Shown one piece after another: positions 1 to 8,499 of a DNA stretch of 64,000 nt. Each line of letters starts with the position of its first letter. Position 1 is the stretch's first letter. The DNA comes from Chloroflexota bacterium. Its GTDB lineage: Bacteria; Chloroflexota; Anaerolineae; Aggregatilineales; Phototrophicaceae. The stretch covers positions 55,986 to 119,985 of the forward strand of contig JAPPMO010000011.1 in assembly GCA_028873975.1 (NCBI GenBank), read 5' to 3'. The notes beneath the pieces were generated by a model. It ran no database searches. It had not been told where the DNA came from and saw nothing but the letters and a program-made list of their open reading frames with translations. The translations under genes were made by a program, and so were the position numbers.

Positions 1-1059
1 GAGGTCGAGTCTGTTATCGGCGCGGAAAGTCAAGCGCAGACGGGCGAGATGCACGCCGTCGAGGGCGATCCGCTGCCGCTCGATCAGCAAGCGATTTCCT
101 GGTGCTTCGCCATTGATCACCTGGAAGGCGAAGATCATACCATCGACAAGCCGGAAGACTATGACTTTTGGCGCGACTACAAAGCCGATTTCTGGCCCGA
201 CAAACAATTGAGCTGGTATTATCCCAGCCCCATCACGCTGGAAACAGTGCATCGGGAAATATTTCACCAAGGCAAAGGGGCAAATTCGGACCTTTGGCAC
301 TTCCGCCGCATCCTCTACAAGGGACACTACCCGGAAGGGAGCTTCCGCAGCGATATCACACTGGTCAATTGGCCCCAGATTGATTACTGGCTCAAGCCGC
401 TGCTGGGCGTCGACGAAGAGACCAAACAAGCTGCGCTGCGCGAATGCAAGCAATTGAGCTACTCCGTGCTCTACTGGATGCAGACCGAGGCGCCTCGCTC
501 GGACGGCAAAGGCTACGGCTATCCCGGCTTGCGGCTGCGTCCCGATGTGGTCGGCGCCAGCGACGGCATGGCGAAGTATGTCTACGTCCGCGAAGCGCGG
601 CGCATCCTGGCCGAGTTCACGGTGCTGGAAGAGCACGTCGGCGTCCGACAGCGCGCAGGCTTGGACAGCGCCGAGCAATTCGACGACAGCGTCGGCATCG
701 GCAGTTATCGCATCGACCTGCATCCCAGCACCGGCTTGCGCAACTATATCGACATCAGTTGTTATCCCTTCCAGATTCCGCTCGGCTCATTGATACCCCA
801 GCGCCTCGAAAACCTGCTGCCCGCCTGCAAAAACCTGGGCGTGACGCATATCACCAACGGTTGTTACCGCTTGCATCCGGTGGAATGGAATATCGGCGAG
901 GCGGCGGGGGCTTTGGCGGCATATTGCCTGGACAAGGACTTGAGGCCCCGGCAGGTGCGTAATACCGAGACTCATTTGCGCGATTTTCAATGTTTGCTGA
1001 AAGATCAGTTGGGCATTCCTCTGGATTGGCCAATGTATGCGCGCAGGACAGCGCGGTAA
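1..1059 (+). CDS. FAD-dependent oxidoreductase, C-terminal part (5' end outside window)
   Basis: The reading frame is open from base 1, so the N-terminal Rossmann FAD-binding part lies upstream of the window and 352 residues are visible. The first residues ([11 protein letters not shown]) match the end of the FAD-domain strand in PF12831-type oxidoreductases. The C-terminus has the typical second FAD-contact block: '[17 protein letters not shown]' followed by '[16 protein letters not shown]'. In this family the protein is a soluble flavoprotein, often encoded near sugar or glycan catabolic genes; its substrate cannot be read from the sequence. The next gene follows on the same strand. The family call is firm, the specific reaction is not. 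Confidence 0.85.
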   Translation, partial: EVESVIGAESQAQTGEMHAVEGDPLPLDQQAISWCFAIDHLEGEDHTIDKPEDYDFWRDYKADFWPDKQLSWYYPSPITLETVHREIFHQGKGANSDLWHFRRILYKGHYPEGSFRSDITLVNWPQIDYWLKPLLGVDEETKQAALRECKQLSYSVLYWMQTEAPRSDGKGYGYPGLRLRPDVVGASDGMAKYVYVREARRILAEFTVLEEHVGVRQRAGLDSAEQFDDSVGIGSYRIDLHPSTGLRNYIDISCYPFQIPLGSLIPQRLENLLPACKNLGVTHITNGCYRLHPVEWNIGEAAGALAAYCLDKDLRPRQVRNTETHLRDFQCLLKDQLGIPLDWPMYARRTAR

Positions 1060-1200
1060 AGATTGCAGTTCAGTGAGGCGGTCAACCCGGTGGGTCGTCC
1101 TATTTGTGTAAACCATGTCGCTCATGCAACGAGAAAACTTGCTGTTTTGCGTGAGCGCGGCAAAGCTTTGCGCTGCCCCCGAGCGGCAGCAAACACTTGC

Positions 1201-2814
1201 TTGACGATACAAAATGCGCCTAGACTCTTGCCTGTGTTTGTCGTTTTCTGGCTTTGCGCGCTGGTCGCAGCCCAAGAAGATGCGGAATCGCTCATCTTTC
1301 GTGATATCAGCCAAGCCGCCGGCATCACGGCGACGCATCGCGGCGTCTGGGACGATAAAGAAGCGCTGCAAGGCTATCTGGCGATCGGGCAGGCTTGGGG
1401 CGATTATGATCGCGACGGCTGGGTCGATCTCTATGTCACCGGCAACCTTGATCCCAATGTACTCTATCGCAACAATCAGGATGGCAGTTTTTCGGTCTCC
1501 GAATTCTCTAATGATCTGAGTCTGCCTGATGTGCCGAGCGGGGGCGTACTCTGGGCGGATTACGACAACGACGGCTGGCTCGATCTCTACGTGGTCAATT
1601 ACGGCGCCAATACGCTCTTCCGCAACGAAGCCGGCGCTGGATTCCGCGATGTCACCCTGGAAGCCGGGGTCGGTGACACGGGCAAGGGCACATCGGCGGC
1701 TTTCGGCGATTACAATAGCGATGGCTGGCTGGATTTATACGTGACCAACTGGTCCTGTTTCCCCGAATGCGACCCGGTTGATTTCTCGCGGCAGCAAGAT
1801 CGGCTCTACCTCAATAACCGCGATGGCAGCTTCACAGATGTTTCCGCCATGCTGGAATACGGGCTGACCTTGGGCGCTGGTTTCGCGCCCGGTTTCCTCG
1901 ATTATGACGGCGATGGCGATCTCGATCTCTATGTCGTCAACGACAAATTGCAGAACGAAATCGGCAATGTGCTCTGGCGCAACGATGGCTCAGGTTGCGG
2001 TCACTGGTGCTTTACAGACGTATCGGCAGAGTCCGGGAGCGATCTGTTGATCAACGGCATGGGACTGGACGCCAGCGATTACGACAACGATGGCGATCTG
2101 GATCTATACATCACCGACATGGTCTATCAAATGCACCTGATGATGAACGACGGCGCCGGCGGCTTCAGGAATCGCGCCCGCTCCACCGGTTCCGCCATCA
2201 ATATGGGTCCGAATCAAGGTGTGGGCTGGGGAGCGGTCTTCTTCGACTTTGACAACGACGGCTGGCAGGACTTGTATGTCGCCACCACCCAATATTTTCA
2301 GACCTTTCCCGAGCTGGAAGTCAGCTTTATGAACGCGCTGCCCGACGCCCTATTCCGCAACAACAGGCATCGTTCTTTCGTCAATGTTAGCCACGCGAGC
2401 GGCATTGATACGCCCTTAGCCACGCTGGGCGTCGCCTACGCCGACTACGACCGCGATGGCGACCTGGATCTGGTCACGGGCAATTGGAACAGCGGCTATC
2501 GCCTGTATCAAAATCAGGGCAACGACAATCGCTGGCTGGCTTTGAGCTTGCGCGGCGGCGCTGACGTCAATCGAGACGCCGTCGGGAGCAAGGTCTATCT
2601 ATCCACAGAGGCCGGCTCGACGCAGATGCAAACGGTCAAAATCGGTTCCGGGCTTGGCGGCAACAATCAACAGGAATTGCACTTTGGGCTCGGCGCTTCT
2701 ATGGCAGCCGATCTGCGCATTATTTGGAGTAATGGCGCCGAATGCAGCTTGGACGATATACCCGCGAATCAACGACTGCTATTGCAATACGGGGTCACCG
2801 CCGGCTGCCAATGA
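1201..2814 (+). CDS. Secreted FG-GAP/VCBS-repeat protein with C-terminal ASPIC/UnbV domain
   Basis: About seven Ca-binding-like repeats of the form D-[YF]-D/N-x-D-G-x-x-D-L-Y (for example DYDNDGWLDLYVVN, DYDGDGDLDLYVVND, DYDRDGDLDLV) form a predicted beta-propeller. They are followed by an ASPIC/UnbV domain (NRWLALSLRGG ... VGSKVYL ... IGSGLGGNNQQELHFGLG). A hydrophobic segment ending in CALVAAQED looks like a Sec signal peptide, so the product is probably extracellular, in adhesion or carbohydrate binding. The start is uncertain: the frame has no ATG before the signal peptide. I chose TTG at 1201; TTG at 1063 would also be open. An ATG at 1214 lies one frame off and would give M-R-L just before the signal peptide, which hints at a one-base indel. 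Confidence 0.8.
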   Translation: MTIQNAPRLLPVFVVFWLCALVAAQEDAESLIFRDISQAAGITATHRGVWDDKEALQGYLAIGQAWGDYDRDGWVDLYVTGNLDPNVLYRNNQDGSFSVSEFSNDLSLPDVPSGGVLWADYDNDGWLDLYVVNYGANTLFRNEAGAGFRDVTLEAGVGDTGKGTSAAFGDYNSDGWLDLYVTNWSCFPECDPVDFSRQQDRLYLNNRDGSFTDVSAMLEYGLTLGAGFAPGFLDYDGDGDLDLYVVNDKLQNEIGNVLWRNDGSGCGHWCFTDVSAESGSDLLINGMGLDASDYDNDGDLDLYITDMVYQMHLMMNDGAGGFRNRARSTGSAINMGPNQGVGWGAVFFDFDNDGWQDLYVATTQYFQTFPELEVSFMNALPDALFRNNRHRSFVNVSHASGIDTPLATLGVAYADYDRDGDLDLVTGNWNSGYRLYQNQGNDNRWLALSLRGGADVNRDAVGSKVYLSTEAGSTQMQTVKIGSGLGGNNQQELHFGLGASMAADLRIIWSNGAECSLDDIPANQRLLLQYGVTAGCQ

Positions 2815-2863
2815 TAATCAGAAAAACAAGCGAAAATAAGCGAAAAATAGGATTGAAAGTTAC

Positions 2864-4327
2864 CTAGCGAACGTCAGTCTGGTAAGGCACGACATCGCAA
2901 GTCTTTTGATACCAGGTCAGCATGCGCTCGCGCAGTTCCGCCAGAATGCCTGCATAGGCTGGATCGTCGATGAGATTGCGCAGCTCCCCCGGGTCTTCTC
3001 GCAAGTCATAGAGTTCGTCGGTTTCGTAAAGCCGTCGGACATATTTGAAGTCCCGCGTGCGGCACATGGTCGCCTTGCTGTGTTCGCCGTCTTCGCTGCC
3101 CTGCAACTGCACCCGGGGCCAATACAGTCCGCCCGGATCGTAGAATGAGGGACTGTCCTTTTCCATCGCCTGCTCTTCGCCCAGCAACCGGCCGCCCTCG
3201 CAAAAGACCGCGTCGCGATGTTCATCTGCCGCGCCCGTCAACAAGGGACTGAGCGAAATCCCGAAGTGGTCGTAGTCCGGCGCGATGCCGGCAAACTCAT
3301 AAGCAGTCGCGGTGAAATCAATCAGTTCAACCAGGGCATCGCGGATGCCGGGCTGGACAGGGATGTCCGACGGCGGCTTAATGATGAGCGGCACCCGCGT
3401 CAGGCAATCCTCAAAGGTATTTTGTGTCTTTTCAACCAGACCGTAATCGCCGGTGAAATCACCGTGATCGGAAAAGAAGAAGATGGCGCTGTCGTCGTAA
3501 ATGCCCCGCTCTTGCAAAGCCGCCACCAGTTTTCCAAACTGGGCGTCGACGCGCGCGCACATGCCGTAATAGGTCGCGCGCAATTCCCTGAAGCGCTCTT
3601 CGCTCCAGCCAGCCAAGCCCTGCCGCTGATAGATGCCGGCCGTGAGTTTGGGTTTCTTGCTCCAATCCGGCGTCGGCAGGCGTGGCGGGATACGCTCGCG
3701 GTTGATCTGACTGTACCAGGGATCTTCCACGCCATAGGGCGGGTGCGGATAGCCCAGGGGCAAGTAAATGCAAAGCGGCTGATCATCGGTCCCGTTGCGA
3801 ATCAGATCCACCGCGCCGTCGACCATCGCCCAATCATTGTCGTAGTAGACGTCTTCATCACCAGAATCGAGCTTGCCGGCGTAGAAGGAATAATAATTGT
3901 CGCCGTCCGGATCGCCGCGCCACTCGTCCGCGCGATGCAAATTGGGACGGAGCGCTCGCCCCGCCTCATATTTGACATCGCAGTATTCGTCAAAGCCATC
4001 CTGCCGTGGCACCAGGTCGTTCTTGCCGCCCCACCAGACGAAATAGCCATAATCCTTGAGATACTTGAGCAGCACGGGCTCGTCCGGGCGCAGCATGTGG
4101 AACATGGTGCGGTGCCCGCGGACATGGGGATACCAGCCAGTCATGAAGGAACAGCGGCTGGGCGTGCAGACCGGGTTCTGGCAGAAGGCGTGGCGAAAGG
4201 AGACGGCATCGCTTTGGATGATCGCGTCGAGGTTGGGCGTGACCGCGGCGGGATTGCCCAGGTGGTTCATCACATCGCCGCGCCACTGGTCCGGATTGAA
4301 GATGATGATGTGAGGTTGTTTTGGCAT
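2864..4327 (-). CDS. Sulfatase (alkaline phosphatase superfamily)
   Basis: This 487-residue protein hydrolyses a sulfate ester, with the substrate unknown. The signature C-T-P-S-R at residues 54-58 is the Cys-type formylglycine motif and is followed by CSFMTGWYPH. Metal ligands are visible in the N-terminal FNPDQWRGD and in FFFSDHGDFTGDYGL. The C-terminus carries the usual short domain (YVRRLYETDELYDLREDPGE, 'LYDL..DP.E' motif). No signal peptide is visible, so the enzyme is probably cytoplasmic and would need a formylglycine-generating enzyme, not seen in this window. It lies 21 bases downstream of the VapC-like gene on the same strand and is the last gene before the convergent UnbV gene. 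Length and motifs are complete. Confidence 0.93.
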   Translation of the reverse strand: MPKQPHIIIFNPDQWRGDVMNHLGNPAAVTPNLDAIIQSDAVSFRHAFCQNPVCTPSRCSFMTGWYPHVRGHRTMFHMLRPDEPVLLKYLKDYGYFVWWGGKNDLVPRQDGFDEYCDVKYEAGRALRPNLHRADEWRGDPDGDNYYSFYAGKLDSGDEDVYYDNDWAMVDGAVDLIRNGTDDQPLCIYLPLGYPHPPYGVEDPWYSQINRERIPPRLPTPDWSKKPKLTAGIYQRQGLAGWSEERFRELRATYYGMCARVDAQFGKLVAALQERGIYDDSAIFFFSDHGDFTGDYGLVEKTQNTFEDCLTRVPLIIKPPSDIPVQPGIRDALVELIDFTATAYEFAGIAPDYDHFGISLSPLLTGAADEHRDAVFCEGGRLLGEEQAMEKDSPSFYDPGGLYWPRVQLQGSEDGEHSKATMCRTRDFKYVRRLYETDELYDLREDPGELRNLIDDPAYAGILAELRERMLTWYQKTCDVVPYQTDVR

Positions 4328-4348
4328 AGCGTATTCCTTGTGCTTGGT

Positions 4349-4765
4349 CTAGCTCGCCGAGTCAATCGTCCAGTCTTCGATTGGCAACTCGGGGAGCCGC
4401 CAAAATCCACGCCGATCATGTGTTACGACAATTAGGCTGTTTGCCATAGCAATCGCTGCGATCTGCATGTCAGCGGCACCCATAAGCTGCCCTCTGTCTC
4501 TTAACCGTGCGTGTATGCGCCCATAAACGTCGGCCGCGCTGTCATCAAAGGGCAGACTAGGGAAGTACGAAAAAAACGCTTCCTGCTCTTGCCGATACCG
4601 CGCTGGCATGTGTCGACGGTGCGAACCAGCGTACATTTCTGCTTTGGAAATCGCGCTGACGGAAATGCCGAACTGTTGATGCCGCAGCAGCACTCTATCG
4701 AACAACTGCGGATATCTTCTGTTGATGCAATAAATGCAGATGTTTGTATCGAGCAGGTATCTCAT
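4349..4765 (-). CDS. vapC: PIN-domain ribonuclease, VapC-type toxin
   Basis: The 138-residue protein opens with MRYLLDTNI, the strand carrying the first catalytic Asp (D6). The other acidic residues expected of the PIN active site are visible: E43 (SKAEMYAG), D99 (GAADMQIA) and D117 (VVTHDRRGF). VapC toxins are Mg-dependent endoribonucleases that cut tRNA or rRNA when released from a VapB antitoxin. The gene starts 6 bases after the stop of a small upstream ORF (4772-5044), the usual antitoxin position, but that product does not look like a standard VapB. PIN proteins can also act in RNA processing, so the toxin role is inferred. Confidence 0.87.
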   Translation of the reverse strand: MRYLLDTNICIYCINRRYPQLFDRVLLRHQQFGISVSAISKAEMYAGSHRRHMPARYRQEQEAFFSYFPSLPFDDSAADVYGRIHARLRDRGQLMGAADMQIAAIAMANSLIVVTHDRRGFWRLPELPIEDWTIDSAS

Positions 4766-4771
4766 CCGGCG

Positions 4772-5044
4772 TCAAAACACATACTTCCAGACACCGTGAT
4801 CAACTTCCCTCATCACAATGAGCAGCGGGTCATCCTCAAAGGCGCCGAAGCCTAATTCGTCAGCCATCCACACCGGCATGCGGCGATAAAACTCCAACTC
4901 AACTTCGCGGGGCAGTCGCTTCAAGCCCTCGCGCGTCAGCGGCAATGTTTGATTGTGCTCCTCACAGTAAGCATGGAAATCGGCGTCGGCTTTGCAGATG
5001 CCATTGTCATGAATAGTCCATTTAAGCGTTTGGCGCTTGTTCAT
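4772..5044 (-). CDS. Small unrecognised protein upstream of vapC (possible antitoxin)
   Basis: A 90-residue ORF beginning MNKRQTLKWTIHDNG and ending DHGVWKYVF. I chose the ATG at 5044 because an AAGG-rich stretch precedes it; an in-frame ATG at 5113, 3 bases after the DUF917 stop, would add 23 residues. I recognise no family. It lacks the short N-terminal swapped-hairpin or ribbon-helix-helix pattern typical of VapB antitoxins, although its position immediately before vapC suggests that role. The C-terminal half is acidic (FGAFEDDPLLIVMREVD), as in many antitoxin tails that wrap the toxin. Confidence 0.6.
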   Translation of the reverse strand: MNKRQTLKWTIHDNGICKADADFHAYCEEHNQTLPLTREGLKRLPREVELEFYRRMPVWMADELGFGAFEDDPLLIVMREVDHGVWKYVF

Positions 5045-5116
5045 CGTTGCACCGCTTGCCTTTCCCACTTGTACATCCAGCCTAGCGAAAGCTGCGTAAT
5101 CCGTCAATCCCATCGC

Positions 5117-6202
5117 TTATAGCAAATCCCCCGCCATCGGACAGAACTCGACATCGTATCCAAAAGCCCGTGGTCCCACCACCGCCAGCGCTTCCGGCGT
5201 CTTTAGTTCCTTTGGCGCCGGCATGGCCAGCACCGCCACGCGCAAGCCATAACGCAAGGACTCTGTGCCGATCGCTTCGCCGTCATCCAGGCTAACCAGG
5301 GTGATCAGATCGGGCACGGTGCAAAGCGCCTCGTCGCCCACGCGCGCGATCAGGTTTTCATTCTGGAAGTCGATTTCCATTTGTGTGTCGAAGTCATCAA
5401 AGGCGCTGATTTTGAGCCTGCCGCGCGCGAATCCTTCCACGGTACGTCGATTGACATCAACGATCTTGCCGGTGAAGATGACTGTGCCATTGCATAACGC
5501 CGCCACAGTTTCCGCCGGTTCGATGCTGCGGGCGCGGCAATCGAGCACGGCTTCGCCGATGCGCTTCGCCAGGCTGAGGGTATCGCGGATAATCGTCGCT
5601 TTCATGTCGGCGCCGGACATGACAGGCATCACCAGACCGGCGGAACCGCCCATCTCGATTGTCAAGCTGCGCGCGAAGGCTTCCGCTTGCTGCGCCGAGC
5701 CGATGCGCGTGAAAATCGCGACATTGCCATGACTGTCTGACAGCGCAAAAGGCGCCGGCGACAAGCCATAAATCATAAAAGTATCCATCTGCAATTCGGG
5801 GAAGGCGCGGCCCATGCTGTCGCCATCGACGACGGGCAAGCCGCATTGCAAAGCCGTGATCATCGGTCCCAGGGCATTGCCGCCGCCGATCTCACCGATG
5901 ACGACAGCGTAGACTTCCCGCCGCAGATGCTCTTCCAAAGCCCGCACGGCTCGTTTGATCTCCTGCCCCTCTTGCAGTTTCTCGTTGCTGACGGTGGGCG
6001 CGCCCATGCCGCCCACGGCGCAAACCAGCGCCTCATCCGGCACATCGTCGGCTTGGATAACTGGTACCGCCCCGCCCTGCGCCCGCAGTTCATGATCCAA
6101 GCGCAGGCGGTTGAGGTAGGTGCTGCCGCCGCCGCCGGTGCCGAGGATGCCGGCGCCGATGGCGATGGCCTGGGTGTCGTTGAGGGTGACAGATTGCATC
6201 AT
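5117..6202 (-). CDS. DUF917 (S-methyl-thiohydantoin desulfurase-like) protein, copy 1
   Basis: A 361-residue member of the DUF917 family (PF06032). The N-terminal glycine loop IAIGAGILGTGGGGSTY and the internal VDGDSMGRAFPELQM block are both family hallmarks. Some members of this family are, as I recall, thiohydantoin desulfurases or partners of hydantoinases; the reaction here is unknown. The frame is open further upstream, but the start is set at ATG 6202 because it overlaps the stop of copy 2 (ATGATG arrangement), implying translational coupling. In sequence it is closer to copy 5 at 15.8 kb than to its immediate neighbours 2-4, so the array mixes two subtypes. Confidence 0.88.
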   Translation of the reverse strand: MMQSVTLNDTQAIAIGAGILGTGGGGSTYLNRLRLDHELRAQGGAVPVIQADDVPDEALVCAVGGMGAPTVSNEKLQEGQEIKRAVRALEEHLRREVYAVVIGEIGGGNALGPMITALQCGLPVVDGDSMGRAFPELQMDTFMIYGLSPAPFALSDSHGNVAIFTRIGSAQQAEAFARSLTIEMGGSAGLVMPVMSGADMKATIIRDTLSLAKRIGEAVLDCRARSIEPAETVAALCNGTVIFTGKIVDVNRRTVEGFARGRLKISAFDDFDTQMEIDFQNENLIARVGDEALCTVPDLITLVSLDDGEAIGTESLRYGLRVAVLAMPAPKELKTPEALAVVGPRAFGYDVEFCPMAGDLL

Positions 6203-7281
6203 GAGGCAAAGCGCTCCTCGACCGGTACATAATCGATATCGTAGCCAAAGTAACGCGGACAGACGAGTGCCAGCGCGGCCGGCTCCCGCCATTGCGGCGC
6301 GCAAGGGAAGGCGATGACAGCCACGCGCATGCCATAGCGCAGGGCCTCGGTGGTGATGGGCGCGCCGGTTTCGCTGTCCAAGACCGCGATCAGATCGGGC
6401 GTGGTCGCCACATAATCGCCATCGACGCACAGTACCAGATGCTCGTTTTGAAAATCGAGCTGCAGCGCTTGCCCTGCGAATGCGCCGCTGCCGGTCATCC
6501 TGGCGCCGCCTTTGGCGAAACCTTCTGAAACGCGACGATCGACATCGCTGATCTTTCCGCGAAAGACGAGAAAACCGTCGACCGCGAGACGTATCGCATC
6601 AACGGGATTCTTTTCCTTCAAGCGAGCCTCCCGCACGGTCCTGCCGATCTTTTCCGCCAGTGTCGTCGTACCATGGATCGCGGCGGCCTTCAGTTGCTTG
6701 ACTGTCGCCGAGTAAAGCGCGATCGCGCCGATGGCGCCCATGCGCGTCACGCAAGAGCGGGCGAAGGTTTCTACCCACCTGTTGCTCACGGCATCTATCA
6801 GCAGCATATTGCCGCGTTCGTCGGACATGGCAAAAGGACTTGCGCTGATCCCATAAGCCGTCAAGACCGTCATCTGTATTTCCGGGAAGGCGCGGCCCAT
6901 GCCGTCGCAATCGACGACGGGAATCCCCAAACGCGCGGCAAGGTAGATCGGCCGGATCGAGTTCATACCGCCGGATTCGACGCTCATGGTGGCGCGGGGC
7001 GCGCGGCCAGTGTATTTGCCCAAAGCCTGAAAAGCGCGGACGATATCGTCCCCGGCCGGCAATTTTTCCACAGCGACAACCGGCGCGCCCATACCGGCTG
7101 ACGGCACAATCAGGTCGTCGTCAGCCAGTTCGCCCAGGGCGTATAGTTCAACAGGACCATATCGCCTGATGGCTTCGCGCGCCATCAACTTGCCAATGTA
7201 GGGATTGCTCCCGCCGCCGGAGCCCAATATCGCCGCGCCAACCGCGATGTCGTCGATGTTCTCTTCATCGAGCAGGCGCAT
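6199..7281 (-). CDS. DUF917 (S-methyl-thiohydantoin desulfurase-like) protein, copy 2
   Basis: A 360-residue DUF917 protein starting MRLLDEENIDDIAVG with the glycine loop AAILGSGGGSNPYIG. The central block reads VDCDGMGRAFPEIQM, as in copies 3 and 4. The start at 7281 overlaps the TGA of copy 3 (TGATG), and its own stop overlaps the start of copy 1, so copies 3-2-1 form one coupled translation unit. Compared with copy 3 it has GSGGGSN in place of GTGGGGD in the loop, a possible change at a ligand position. Copies 2-4 look like recent tandem duplications: long stretches are near-identical even at DNA level. Confidence 0.88.
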   Translation of the reverse strand: MRLLDEENIDDIAVGAAILGSGGGSNPYIGKLMAREAIRRYGPVELYALGELADDDLIVPSAGMGAPVVAVEKLPAGDDIVRAFQALGKYTGRAPRATMSVESGGMNSIRPIYLAARLGIPVVDCDGMGRAFPEIQMTVLTAYGISASPFAMSDERGNMLLIDAVSNRWVETFARSCVTRMGAIGAIALYSATVKQLKAAAIHGTTTLAEKIGRTVREARLKEKNPVDAIRLAVDGFLVFRGKISDVDRRVSEGFAKGGARMTGSGAFAGQALQLDFQNEHLVLCVDGDYVATTPDLIAVLDSETGAPITTEALRYGMRVAVIAFPCAPQWREPAALALVCPRYFGYDIDYVPVEERFAS

Positions 7282-8366
7282 CAAGGACCTCGGTAGCGCT
7301 CTTCCACCGGCACATAATCGACATCGTAGCCGAAGTAGCGCGGGTGAGCCAGTTTCAGGGCTTCGGGCTCCCGCCATTGCGGGGCGCAAGGGAAGGCGAT
7401 GACCGCCACGCGCATGCCATAGCGCAGCGCCTCGGTGGTGATGGGCTCGCCGGTCTCGCCATCGAGCACCGCGATCAAGTCGGGCACAGTAGCGGCAAAC
7501 TCGCCGTCCACGCGCGCTGCCAGGTGTTCATTTTGAAAGTCGAGCTTGAGCGTCTGCCCTGCAAAGTCGCCGGCGCCAGCCATCGTGGCGTCGCCGCGGT
7601 TCCAGCCGCCCTCAATACGCCGATCGACATCGGTGATCTTGCCGCGGAAGAGCAGGAAGCCGCCGACGGCTTGGCGCACGGCGTCGACCGGATTGGCTTC
7701 GGCGCGGCGGGCGTTGCGAACGGTTTTGCCGATCTCTTCCGCGAGCGTAATCGTGCCGTAAATCGCGGCTTCCTTGAGTTGCTTGACCGTCGCCGAGTAA
7801 AGCGCGATCATGCCCTCGGCGCCCATGTGCACGACGCAGGAGCGGGCGAAAGTCTCCACCCATTTGTTGCTCACCGTATCCATCAGCAGGACATTGCCGC
7901 GTTCGTCAGACATGGCGAAGGGACTGGCGGTGATGCCGTAGGCGGTGAAAATGGTCATCTGGATTTCCGGGAAGGCGCGTCCCATGCCGTCGCAATCCAC
8001 CATCGGGATGCGCAAGCGGGCGGCGACATAAATCGGCATGACCGAATTGAGTCCGCCGGCTTCAATGCTCATGGTGCCGCGCGGCCTCCGCCCGGAATAT
8101 TTGCCCAGTGCCTGAAAGGCGCGGATCATGTCGTCGCCGGCGGGCAACTTTTCCACGATGACGATGGGTGCGCCCATGCCGGCCGACGGCACGATCAGGT
8201 CATCGTCGTCCAGTTCGTCCAGGGTGTAAAGTTCAACGGGACCATACTGCCGCACCGCTTCGCGCGCCATCAACTTGCCGACGTAGGGATCGCCGCCGCC
8301 GCCCGTGCCAAGGACCGCCGCGCCCAGCGCGATGTCTTCAATGTTCTCTTCGTATAACAATCGCAT
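7281..8366 (-). CDS. DUF917 (S-methyl-thiohydantoin desulfurase-like) protein, copy 3
   Basis: A 361-residue DUF917 paralogue starting MRLLYEENIEDIALG, with the loop AAVLGTGGGGDPYVG and block VDCDGMGRAFPEIQM. I chose ATG 8366 because a GGAG lies about 11 bases upstream and the start aligns with copy 2 (MRLLDEENI); an upstream in-frame start at 8399 is unlikely. It is separated from copy 4 by 133 bases that hold a hairpin repeat (8414-8434), so copies 3-2-1 may be transcribed at a different level from the HyuA-copy 4 pair. Its specific substrate is unknown. Confidence 0.88.
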   Translation of the reverse strand: MRLLYEENIEDIALGAAVLGTGGGGDPYVGKLMAREAVRQYGPVELYTLDELDDDDLIVPSAGMGAPIVIVEKLPAGDDMIRAFQALGKYSGRRPRGTMSIEAGGLNSVMPIYVAARLRIPMVDCDGMGRAFPEIQMTIFTAYGITASPFAMSDERGNVLLMDTVSNKWVETFARSCVVHMGAEGMIALYSATVKQLKEAAIYGTITLAEEIGKTVRNARRAEANPVDAVRQAVGGFLLFRGKITDVDRRIEGGWNRGDATMAGAGDFAGQTLKLDFQNEHLAARVDGEFAATVPDLIAVLDGETGEPITTEALRYGMRVAVIAFPCAPQWREPEALKLAHPRYFGYDVDYVPVEERYRGP

Positions 8367-8413
8367 GTTCTGTTTTGCTCCCTGTCCGTCAATCCTCACA
8401 AAGGGAGGATTGC

Positions 8414-8434
8414 GGGCGACTCACCGAGTCGCCC
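8414..8434. repeat. Short perfect hairpin, GGGCGnnTC family
   Basis: GGGCGACTC, a 3-base loop, then GAGTCGCCC, followed by CTAC. The 9-bp stem is perfect. It lies between DUF917 copies 4 and 3 and belongs to a family with other members at 33495, 46748 and 59607, all intergenic. There is no T-run, so it is more a dispersed REP-like repeat than a clear terminator, though it could stabilise or attenuate the transcript. Confidence 0.7.
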
Positions 8435-8499
8435 CTACCGAATTGGATTGAGATTCTCTCGGCAGGGGTCGGCCGGTGGCTGATCCGCCGCATGTAAAC

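Noticed and set aside
3218-4435. 405-residue plus-strand frame antisense to the sulfatase
   Set aside because: Mirror of a high-GC coding region; no family motif, while the minus strand has a complete sulfatase with its C-T-P-S-R site.
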